A stretch of 64,000 nt of DNA from Eutreptiella sp. 'Long Island Sound 2002'. Taxonomy: Eukaryota; Euglenozoa; Euglenophyceae; Eutreptiales; Eutreptiaceae. The notes below the pieces were generated by a model, which saw nothing but the letters and a program-made list of their open reading frames with translations, ran no database searches and had not been told where the DNA came from. Position 1 is the first letter of the stretch; each line of letters begins with the position of its first letter. The stretch covers positions 136,430,306-136,494,305 of the forward strand of contig OZ038381.1 in the NCBI GenBank assembly GCA_964036045.1, in the 5' to 3' direction. Shown in pieces: positions 52,472-62,600 of this stretch. Both the position numbers and the translations under genes were made by a program.

Positions 52472-53000
52472 GTATGTTATGTGTGGGACACACAGGGATT
52501 CACGGTTGAGAATCAAGGGATTTCTCCCCATCATTGCCTTTGCAAAGGTTTGCTTTTGCGTGTGACACTCCTCCTTTTTCTTCTCCAGCCTTTGCTTTGG
52601 AGCTCGACTTTTCGTTTGCGGTTCTTCCTGTCAAATAGTTTGCCATTTGGTTTTCCCTGTGGACGGGATCATTTTCTCATTACAAGTCCCCGTGTCAGCT
52701 CTACTAATTCGATTTTTCTTTGGCTGGTCACATGTCGTTGATAAGGAGAAACCACTGTGTTGCACCATGCTGTTCAAGCGTTGGTGGATCAACGTTGGGG
52801 CCAAGACTGTTCTTACGGGCATATACAGGATATCAATCTTGAGTCGAAGTACACCGTCCTTCCTTGGGTCCTTGATTCTTTTCCTGCTGGATAGAAACAA
52901 CTAACAGTTTCACTCATTGTGTTGTGTTGAGTGGTGCACCGGAGAAAACAGAGAAAGTATTTGTTGTCATCTTCGACTCACAGCCTTGCTTGCTCCTCAG
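52472..53000 (+). other. Intron of the FLVCR-like gene (529 nt)
   Basis: Donor GTATGT, acceptor TTGCTTGCTCCTCAG (ends 53000). Joins the two exons in phase 1 on both sides (G + GA = Gly). Confidence 0.75.
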
Positions 53001-53224
53001 GAGGAGGGACTGGCTTCTTGCTAGCACCTCTTATCATCAAAAAGGCGGAAGATGTGCCTACATTTATGCTAGTGCAGGCTGTGATAGGCACATTTGCCTG
53101 CGGCCCAACTATTTTTCTGCAACGTAAGCCGCCCACTCCGCCTTCAAGGTCTGCAGAAATTGCCGAACGCCAGCTGCCGACTTCATTTAGCAAAGACCTT
53201 CGCACTATGACCAGGTCTACCTGA
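53001..53224 (+). CDS. FLVCR-like MFS transporter, next exon
   Basis: Opens in phase with the upstream exon: GGTGFLLAPLIIKKAEDVPT (helix 6 region), FMLVQAVIGTFACGPTIFLQ (helix 6/7 boundary) and the cytoplasmic loop motif RKPPTPPSRSAE, then SFSKDLRTMTRS. The KPPTPPS loop is typical of FLVCR-group proteins. In frame the stop is TGA at 53222-53224; alternatively an ACCAG|GTCTAC donor at 53214-53215 leads to further exons for helices 7-12. I could not find those exons in the following 3 kb, so the gene may be truncated or have long introns. Composition differs from the neighbouring repeats, and it is the best candidate for a host gene in this window. Confidence 0.75.
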
Positions 53225-55990
53225 ACCCTCGTTCTGCAGCTAGAGCCCATGCTTTGCAAATATACAAGATGTGAGTGGAAGTCATGACCTTGGTAGGAAA
53301 AGAGCAAAAGGCACTGGCGATTGCAGAGTACCCGTCCCTTAATCATGGCTCATTTTCACTTGTGGGTGCTTCTTTATCACCTGGGAGAATCTGGTCATGC
53401 CAACCCAACAGGAATTCAATCCCAAGACAAACACTCATGCACGATCATGAGGGCCAAACAAGTACCACCATGCCCTTGATGCTGCGCGCAGACCTGAGAA
53501 GAAAAGATGTGCAATGCGAAAGTGCCTCCTTTGGGTTTCTCCAGCATGGCCAGTACCACCACTTGAGGTGGGGCTGTAATCATCTGGATTTCTCATATGT
53601 TGGCTGTGCCTGGCACTCATCACGTGCCAATATACGCCCGTATTGCGCGTCTCATGTATTGAAGGACCAAGGACTCATATATAGGTAAAAAAGGGGACAT
53701 ACGCATGATAACACAATGCAACACAGCATTGCGTTGTCCCAGGAATTGCAAGAATGAGAAACATGCTTAGTGCAAACTGATGATGTACATCAGAAAAAGT
53801 CGGGACCACTCTACTCGCACCATGCAGCCTCAGCAGCATGGATAACGTTTGCCCTGTATTTATCATCACCTCCGCTTTCTGTCCACTTGGGCGAGTGATG
53901 GAAGCGTCAGCACCGAGTTTTCACCTCCCCCCAGATTGCACACTCGAGGTGCATTTGTGCTGGCTCCACCTGCAAAATGTTGTAAGGAATTCCACCTTTC
54001 TGCTATGGTTGAGGAGGAAGGGCATGATCCTCGTGGCTAGCAGCAGCAGGGACCAAATGCTGCTTACACCCCATGGCTATGGCATGGGCAACATGGCAAT
54101 CATGACATGTTTGTCTGACTGTGTATGTGTGCTTGCTGCTGTATCGGAGTCTCCAAGGGGGAGATGAGTATCATGATTACATAGCCTGTTCCGTATTGAG
54201 GTCTCCAAAATGGAGATGAGTGGCACAATTTTAGGCATTTTTCCAGGCACCATGTGCACCATGTAAGAAGAGAGGAGCCCTAAACAGGATAACACCCCAA
54301 TTTAACATCAACTATGGCAAACAAGGTTATGGGTAATGAGTCCCTTGCCACAAGAAAAGTTTTCCACCAAGTTACCCCAGGCATACTGAGTGCTCACTTG
54401 ATGAACAGTTCCGGCCGCCAATAAATACCAACAAGGTATTGAGGCACAAATTTAATGTGCACTGTCGATGTGTCTTGCTTTGACAATGCTCAATGAATTG
54501 GATTGGGTGAAATAAACAATGGGTGGCTTGGTTAGTTGATGAACCATGCTGTGGAACCCGTCAAGGTGTTGCAGAGGCATCTGACCAGACTAAAGTGCCG
54601 CCAACCGCCACACTGACCACCAAAAGACCCCACCCTGCACAGCTGAGAGCCCCTAACCCTTGAGCACCCTAACCCCCCCCCCCCCCCCGCAACACAGCAA
54701 CAATCAGTGTGGGGTAGCCACTGTTGCTTGGCATCCTGGGATGTCCACTCTCCATTTGGCCCAGCAAGAAGGCCAATGAATTTCATGGGGTCCTGTGGGG
54801 GAATGTCAGGGGTACTCTGTGCGTCGGTTTGATGATGTGGATGGATAGGCCATGGCGAGGCTGCTTGTTACGGGTGTGCGAGTTGTGAATTGCAGGGCAA
54901 GTGGGACAAAGAGAGGTGCAACTGGCCAGCTTCCGTTGATTGGTGAGTGCAACACATAAGGGTGTGGTATGCTGGAGTTGCACACTGTCCCAATGTCCAA
55001 GGTGGTCAGGGGTGGTGTTTCGGACAAGCACTGCATTTATTTGAGTTGCTTGGTTCTTGTGTACTTGGTGCTTGCCATGTTGATTTCACTTGATAATTTG
55101 GTGCTTGTTCACACAGATACTTCCGCATCCCTTTTGGTGCCAGTGCACAAAGCACCTAAGGATGGCGCATTGCAAGTAGCATCCCCTGGATGGGTTTGTT
55201 GTTGCTCAATTGCCTACACCTTGTGCTGTGTGCTGGTGCGATGGGATTGTTAGTTTGTTGTGTTTAGTCTGCTAATGGCAAAAGGGTTTGTAGCGGGGGA
55301 TTGTAGGGGTTGCACAAATGTTAGCCGTGCCTCAAGCTGTGGACATTACAGCTGGCTTTGAGCCCCGAGCATTTGTGTCAATGCTGCTAGGTGAGGTTGA
55401 TGTGCTTTTCAGAGTGTAGGTTGGCTCTATTCCAATCATGGTGTGGTAGTGGTTTTAGGTCGGAGTGGACACCCACATACCACTATACCCCCCCCCCCTT
55501 TGTGGCCCCGCTAGATTACTACTAGAGCTACACAATCACTACGCACAATTGCTACCACCAAATGTCATCTTACGACAGTGGCACTTACCTCGACATGTGA
55601 CACAAGAGACATAGCAAGATACACCTCACCTAAAGCACACGCCTCCTTGTCTACATGCTCCATCAAGCCCCCACAGCTGCACCATACCAGGGTGGGTCAT
55701 AAGAACGGGTCAAAAATTTTGGTGGGTGTGGGTGGGACGTAGGGGATCTGGCTGTATGTCACTCAGTGACAGATGGAGAGTGACGGATGGAGCTAGATGG
55801 ATCTGATGCCCAAGCGCTGTAGTGGAGCAAATGTTTGTAATGGACAGAGATAGACGGAGATGGCACTGACGGTTACAGTGACAGTTGCAGGTACAATGAC
55901 GGTGGCAATTTACTTCAACGTTTTAGTCTACTGCTCTCTTGCCCCAGACCTCCCTTTGTTTCTTGGTTGTACACAATGCTCGTCAAGGAT
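53225..55990. other. No supported gene
   Basis: Expected position of the remaining transporter exons, but no MFS motif is visible. Open stretches up to 137 codons lack motifs. C run at 54667-54688. A few T-rich stretches ending in AG could be acceptors. Nothing firm. Confidence 0.4.
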
Positions 55991-55992
55991 AG

Positions 55993-56460
55993 TTGGCAAG
56001 GGCGTTGCACAACTCAACCCCCTTAGTGCTGCGTTGCTTGCATGTTGCTCCTTGTGCCACAGATCAGTCCATCGGCAGCTTGCTTCCTCGTATTGTGGCT
56101 GCTCTGTGCAACAAGATGTCATGGGAAAACCTCAGACTGCACGTCATTGGTGTTGAACACATCCATAAGGTTGATTTTCCATATGCCCAGGTGGCCTTTG
56201 CTTGGGGTGGAACAACTCAACAATACGCCAAACGCAAAGCCTAAAAGACGCCCCTGCGCCAAGCAAGCACATGCGGCAACAAACGTGCAAGAGTTTTGTT
56301 CGAAGGGGTCACAGATGCTTGGGCTCAATGAGTGACGGTAGTGATTTTGGCTTTGACGATAGCTCAACCTCTTCTTTGAGCTCTATTTCTAGCAACAGTG
56401 GCAGTAGCAATGTTGGTGGCTCCTCAAATGATTGTCCTCAAATGATTGTGACACTGCTTA
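55993..56460 (+). pseudogene. Unknown ORF followed by a Ser/Asp-rich tail
   Basis: A + strand frame ending at TAA 56242-56244 reads LLPRIVAALCNKMSWENLRL, HVIGVEHIHKVDFPYAQVAF and WGGTTQQYAKRKA, a compact protein-like segment. In the overlapping frame, 56290-56450 continues with CKSFVRRGHRCLGSMSDGSD, DDSSTSSLSSISSNSGSSNV. The Ser-rich end resembles the Ser run of the ORF at 35.4 kb. It is probably a frame-shifted gene end. Family unknown. Confidence 0.35.
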
Positions 56461-56669
56461 AAAACACATGTATGGACAAATCTATCCACCAGCGCTCAGT
56501 TTGTTACTTATGCAAGCATATCTGTCACTGTTGTGATCTATCACTCTTCACGCATCACTCGCGGGGGGGGGGGGGGGGGCTAGGGAGGGGGGGGTACCGC
56601 TATCCCCATCCTTGCACCCATAGTTTGACCGACACCACGAGCCTCGTCTCATGAGGTGCGGGGGGGGGG

Positions 56670-56850
56670 GCTGGCGGGTTGGCGGTAACGAGGCCCAAGG
56701 GGGGGGGGAGCTGGGAGCTAACGAGGCGCACAGCGGGGGGAAAGGGGGTTGGCGCTAACGAGGCGCGCGGGGGGGATTGGCGCTAAGAAGCTGCAGGTGG
56801 GGTGGGGGGGTTCGGCGCTAACAAGGCGGGCATTGGGAGGGGTGGGGGTT
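56670..56850 (+). repeat. GC-rich tandem repeat, about 45-55 bp
   Basis: TTGGCGCTAACGAGGCGC and variants recur four or five times between G runs (56549-56870 overall). Not coding. Confidence 0.7.
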
Positions 56851-57332
56851 GGCAGTGCACGCACACAACGCGATGAATACAAAAGGTGCTGCACTGGGCA
56901 GAAAGGCACGTGAGCTCGCTTCCATCAAAGCGGAGGCCAACCCCCGAACCATTTCAAATTTGCTACAACGCGTTGCCCATTCATCCCCAAACAACCACGT
57001 GCTTGCCGGACAAAGCGTTTAACTTCACCCTTCACACCAAGTGTAACCATGCCACAGCGCCGTTTGAGATGCTCCTCAGCCTTCGCAAATTGGTGCAAAG
57101 GGTGGTGAGCAAACCACTTTTGAACCGCCTCAATATGTTTGGCATTAATAGTGCCAAAGGCCGCAAGGGCGACCGCACGGATGTCCCCAGTTTCACAATG
57201 GTTGGTCTTTTCCCACAACTTCTTGCACAACACAGAAGGGGCAGCAACCTTCACAACCTGTAATTCCTCGGCACATTTTTTTCTCAACAACTGTTCGGCA
57301 CTCATGAACTCACCACACAAGGCGGTCCATAG

Positions 57333-57520
57333 CCCCCGCAAGAGTCTTGTTATTCAAGGGGGGTGCGGGGGCTGGCCCCCGCGTCGAGCAAAGCGAGCCG
57401 AGGTGTGCAGTGTGTGTGGGACGGGTTGGCAGTGCACACACAAGGCATTGCACACACGAGGCGCTGCACACACAAGGCGGCTTGTAGCTACCGCGGAGTC
57501 ATGTTATTTAAGCTGGCTTG
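57333..57520 (+). repeat. Single unit of the terminal satellite inside the decayed gene
   Basis: One full unit of the 59.6-64 kb satellite, from AGAGTCTTGTTATTCAAGGG to CATGTTATTTAAG, lies between parts 2 and 3 of the - strand gene, with a near-repeat of AATAACAAGACTCTTGCGG at each end. It could have acted as an intron-like insertion. Confidence 0.75.
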
Positions 57521-58395
57521 CACAACCTCCCCTGTCCCATTTTTGCCACACAACTATTCCTCCGGAGCTGAAAGTCATATTGCCCATCGGTGCAGGCATC
57601 ATACTGCTTGTACCGCAGTGCACAAACAATGCAGGCACGTGTTTCCAGAGGAATGTCCACCTCCTTCCCATCCAGTGCCACTCTACAAATGAGACGGAAG
57701 TAATGATCATACGTGTCAAATCCCTCCACACCTAGGTGAGACACAAAACTGCAAAAATGCTGCTTTGCGTATTGTGCCCCACCAATTCAGGCAGCAAGAA
57801 CAACTTGGAAACGTTGCCTGTGCGTGTCCAATGCATCTTTCGGGAGGAGGTCGTTGTCAGCAGGCAACAACACAGCCTCGCGCAAAAGTGCCTTTTGTGT
57901 GGCTCATGTTTCGGCCGCGTTGAGGCGCACCGCCTCGGTCCACGACGACATTCGCGCAGCACGCACAACAGACGCAGGGAGGTGCATTCTCTTTCCAAGT
58001 GATCAAGGGTTAGAGCCAACTGCACCTCTCCATTGTGGGGATTGTGGTCCCAACCCCCGTCACTCACAAACGTCCACTCCCTCCCCTGCCCAAATGACTC
58101 GCATTCCTCACTGCGCAATACCAAGTGCAAATCATTCATGGCTTGCATCGGTGTGCTACGCCTTTTGGCAATGAGTCGCGTTACCGCACATGGAAGCTTG
58201 GCAATAGCGCTTTTATACTTTTCTGAAATGGCAGGCAAAGGAGCCTTGGAAACCGGTGGGAACAAGAGCATGGACCTTGTTGCACATTTCATCATCATCC
58301 CTGTCTCCAACTCAAGGGGCCACGCAACAAAGAGGGGGTTGAGAGTCCCTTGACCCAACTCAAGGGGCCACGCAACAAAGCGTCGATTGCGATCC

Positions 58396-58797
58396 ACGCT
58401 CCAGCGCATGGGCAGAAAGGCACGTGAGCAAAGGTAGGTCCCTCCCATCCAGGCTACAGCGCATGGGCACAAAGGAAAATGAACAAGGGTGGGTGCCTCC
58501 CACCACGCTCCGGCACATGGGCAGACACGCACGTGAGCAAGGGTGGGTGCCTACCATCAACGCTCCAGCACATGGGCCCAAAAGCACATGAGCAAGGGTG
58601 GGTGCCTCCCATCCACGCTCCAGCGCATGGAGCGAGAGGTGCGTTGGCAAGGATGGCGTGCCTCCCATTCACGCTCCAGCGCATGGGCAGAAAGGCATGT
58701 GCGCAAGGGTGGGTGCCTCCCATCCACGCTACAGCGCATGGGCGGAGAGGCACGTGGGCAAGAATGGCGTGCCTCCCATCCACGCTCCAGCACAGGG
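58396..58797 (+). repeat. 58-bp tandem repeat, seven units
   Basis: Unit: CACGCTCCAGCGCATGGGCA, GAAAGGCACGTGAGCAAGGG, TGGGTGCCTCCCATC. It lies inside the - strand gene between its parts 1 and 2, and is open in several frames. Confidence 0.85.
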
Positions 58798-59234
58798 TCA
58801 TCCAAAAACCCGGGAACGCCCTGCAATTGCAACTCACTGCAACACTTGAATGTAGGCAGGTAGGGGTGGTCACAAACAATGTCTTTATCCTCATCTTCAT
58901 TTTCCTCGGCCATGGATTCCACAGGGACAGATGCAATATCGGTAGGCAAACCCATGCAAGATCGAAGGGAATGTGCATGGTTATATACCCGCTGCATGAT
59001 TTTTGCCTTAGGGCCAGAGCAGCCAAGGTCCAAATAGGTGAGCTGCCTCAGTGGTGATGCAACTAATGGGAATGACATTGTCATTTATGAGGGTGCACAT
59101 TTTGCCACGGTTGGTTGGCACTAGTTGTGCGTGACATCTCCTCTCCAAGAGATTCCTACGGGTTGTTGGTTGTGTCGTGAGTGTGTGTTTGCACAAGTTG
59201 GACCAAGTAGCCGCATCCTTACTATGCACCATCC

Positions 59235-59410
59235 ACGGCTACATCCTCGAACTCGAGCTCTTCTAGCTCGAGCTCTCCCTTCACCTCTGAATCCAGCTCC
59301 GACTCTAACTCTAGCTCTAGCTTTGACTCTTACTCTAATTCCGACTGAGACACTGTCACTGACTTTTACTGTGGCTCTGCTTGCAACTCTGAGTCTGACT
59401 AGCTCATGTG
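59235..59410 (+). repeat. CTCTAGCTCGA/CTCTAACT low-complexity tract
   Basis: About 170 bp of hexamer-like CTCNAN words, including the near-palindrome CTCGAGCTCTTCTAGCTCGA. Not coding. Confidence 0.7.
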
Positions 59411-59634
59411 GTTCTAATGGGAGGCCATGGTGGGGCACTACATACATGTAGCCGGAATGAACCGGGGGCCTTGTGTCCCTCAACACAAGTACCACCGCCA
59501 TTGGAACCACGGAGGTCCACGGGTCGGTTTTGGGGGTATTTTTGGGGTCCCCTCAATTGAGCCCCTTTTGGGGGGGGTCCAGCCGGAGGGCTCTATCGAC
59601 CCGCCCCCCCCCCCCCCCGGGAAGCGAAAACCCG

Positions 59635-62600
59635 GCCTCCTTGACCCACGCTTTGAGGCAAGTGAGCCATCCATGGAGCAAAACGCTCAAGGTGCGCAAT
59701 GTTTGTACGAAGGGTTGGCGTTGCACACGCAAGGCAGTGCATACACCAGGTGGTGCAAAGACAAGGCGGCCTGTGGCCACAGGGGCTTGCCTTAGCGTCC
59801 AGCGAAGTCCATCGAGCATAAAGAGCTGAGTTGCGCAATGTGCCTGGGAAGGGTTAGCGATGCACACACAAGGCGGCCTGTAGCCACTGCAAGAGTCGGG
59901 GGCTGACCCCCGCTTTGAGGGAAGCGAGCCATCCATCTAGGAAAACACGCGAGGTGCGCAAAGTGTGTGGGAAGGGTTTGCGATGCACACACAAGGCAGT
60001 GCCGGCACAAGGCGGTGCACAGAGAAGGCGGCTCGTAACCACTGCAAGAGTCTTGCTATTTAAGGGGGGTGCAGCGGCTCGCCTCCGCGTTGAGCGAAGC
60101 AAGCTTTGTTTCGACCGCAATGATACGCGGTGCGCACTGTCTGTGGGAAGGGTTGGCGATGCACACACAAGGCGCCGCACACACAAGGCGGCTTGTAGCC
60201 ATTGTACGAATCTTGCGGTTTAAGGGGGGTGCCGGGGTGGGCCCCTACTTTGATGGAAGTGAGCCATCCATCGAGCGAAACGCTTTGGGTACGCAATGTT
60301 TGTGGCAAAGGTTGACGGTGCACAAACAGGGCAGTACATATGCAAGGCGGTGCACACATAAGGTGGCTTGAAGCAGCCGCAGGAATCTTGGGTGCGGGGG
60401 CGCGCCCCCGCATGCAGCAAAGCACATGTTTGTTCAGGGAAGCTACCCGGGGTGTGCTATGTGTGTGGGAAGGGTTGGCGGTGCACACACACAAGGCGGT
60501 GCATACACAAGGCGGTGCACACACAAGGTGGCTTTGTATCCACCACAGGAGTCTTGTTATTCAAGCGGGGTGCAGGGGCTGGCCCCCGCTTTGAGGCAAG
60601 CGAGCCATCAGTTGAGCGAATCGTGCAAGGTGAGGAATTTTTGTGGGAAGGAGTGGCAGCTCACACACAAGGCGGTGTGTAGCCACCGCAAGAGTCTTAT
60701 TTTTGAAGGGGGGGATGGGGTCTCGCCCCCGCTTTGAGCGAAACGAGCCGAGGTGCGCAACGTGCCTCGGAAGGGTTGGTGTTGCACACACAAGGCAGTG
60801 CATACACAAGGCTGCCCATAGCCGCCGCGGGAGTTTTTTCTTATTCTAGCGGGTGGGTTGGCCCCCGCGTTGAGCGATGCAAGCCATTTCCACAACGCAA
60901 CAAGCCGCGGTGTGCAATGTGTGTGGAAAGGTTTGGCGATGCAAATACAAGCTGGTGCATACACAAGGTGGTGCACTCTAAAGGTGGCGTGTAGGCACCG
61001 CAAGAGTCTTGTTATGCAAGGGGTGCGGAGGCTCGCTCCCGCGTCGAGAGAAGCAAGCCGAGGTGTGCAAGGTGTGTGGGAAGGGTTGGCGGTGCACACA
61101 CAAGGCAGTGCATGCAGAACGTGGTGCACACAGAAGCCGGCCTGTAGCCATTTTAGGAGTTGTGTTATTTCAGGGGGGCCGGGGGGCTGTACCCAGCTTG
61201 GACGGACGCAAGCCATTCGTTGAGCGAAACACGTGACGTGCGCAAGTTTTTTGCAACGGGTTTGCGGTGCACACACAAGGTGGTCTGCAACCCCCGCAGG
61301 AGTCTTGATATTTGAGGGGGGTGCGGGGCTCGCACCCGCGTGCAACACAGTAGGTGTATGTTGAGGGAAGCGATGCGAGGTGTGCGGTGTGTGTGGGAAG
61401 GGTTGGCGATGCACACACTCAAGGCGCTTTGTGTGCCCCACGTTGTGCATGCATTGCTTTGTGTGTGCACCGCCAAGCCTTCCCACACACATTGCACACC
61501 GCGGGTCGCTTCGCTCGAGAGATCGCTTGCATCGTTGAACGCGGGGGCTAGCCCCCGCCCCCCGCCTTGAATAAGAAAACTCTTGCGACGCCAACCCTTC
61601 CGTGGCAAATTGTGCACCTCGGCTTGTTTCGCTCAAAGCGGGGGGCAAGGCCGCACCCCCCCCTTCAAAAACAAGACTCTTGCGGTGGCTACCCACCGCC
61701 TTGTCTGTGCAATACCACTCCTTCCCATAAAAATTCCGCACCTTGCACGATTCGCTCAATCGATGGCTCGCTTGCCTCAAAGCGGGGGCCAGCGCCCGCA
61801 CCCTCTTTAAATAACTAGACTCGTGTGGTGGCTACAAAGCCACTCTGTGTGTGCACCGCCTTGTGTATGCACCGCCTTGTGTGTGTGCACCGCCAACCCT
61901 TCCCACACACATAGCACACTTCGCGCTTCGCTCAATAGACAAGTGCTTTGCTGCACGCGGGGGCGAGCCTCCGTACCCCCCTTAAATAACAAGACTCTTG
62001 CGGTGGCTGGAGACCGCCTTGTGTGTGCACCCGTGGCAAAAAAAACGGCATATTCGCGTTTCGCTCAATGAATGGCTCACATCCCTCACATCGGTGGCTA
62101 GCCCGCGCCCCCCCCCTTGAAATAACAAGACTCCTGAAATGGGTACAGGTGCCTTCTGTGTGCGCCACGTTGTGCATGCCCAGCCTTGTGTGTGCACCGC
62201 CAACCCTTCCGACACACATTGCACACCTCGGCTTGCTTCGTCGACGCAGAGCAACCCCCCGCACCCCCCTTAGATAACAAGACTGCCGCAGTGCCTACAC
62301 GGTAGCTTGTGCGTGCACCACCTTGTGTATGCACCACCAAACCTTTCCACACGCATTGCGCACCGCGGGTCGTTTCGCTCGAGAGATGGCTTGCATCGCT
62401 GAACGCGGGGGCAGAAGATAGGTTGTTGCCACCGCGGGAGTCTTGTTATTTAAGGGGGGTGCAGGGGCTGGCCCCCGCTTTGAGGAAAGCGAGCCATCTT
62501 TTAAGGGAATCGCGCAACATGAGGAAGTGTCTTGTGGGAAGGTGTGGCAGTGCATACGCAAGGCGGTGTGTAGCTACCGCAAGAATCTTGTTTTTGAAGG

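Larger units (their letters stand above)
56925..59232 (-). pseudogene. Decayed - strand gene of unknown family, interrupted by repeats
   Basis: Read from 59232 leftwards. Part 1 (59232-58810, with a frameshift near 59,085) has TWSNLCKHTLTTQPTTRRNL, RQLTYLDLGCSGPKAKIMQR, VYNHAHSLRSCMGLPTDIAS and ENEDEDKDIVCDHPYLPTFK. A tandem array (58.40-58.80 kb) follows. Part 2 (58350-57990) has SEKYKSAIAKLPCAVTRLIA, MNDLHLVLRSEECESFGQGR and EWTFVSDGGWDHNPHNGEVQ; it changes frame and continues to 57520 with two in-frame TGA codons, ending SFVSHLGVEGFDTYDHYFRL and ETRACIVCALRYKQYDACTD, a zinc-type Cys set. A single satellite unit (57.33-57.52 kb) interrupts. Part 3 (57341-56925) has EQLLRKKCAEELQVVKVAAP and AEEHLKRRCGMVTLGVKGEV; its first helix pair faintly recalls a SAP domain. 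No family is assigned. Confidence 0.5.

Noticed and set aside
57080-57300. SAP domain in the - strand gene
   Set aside because: Only a loose helix-helix resemblance (EQLLRKKCAEELQVV); no conserved Gly/Lys pattern.
60608-61801. 397-codon open frame on the - strand
   Set aside because: It is a translation of the satellite units; the same peptide words repeat with each unit.
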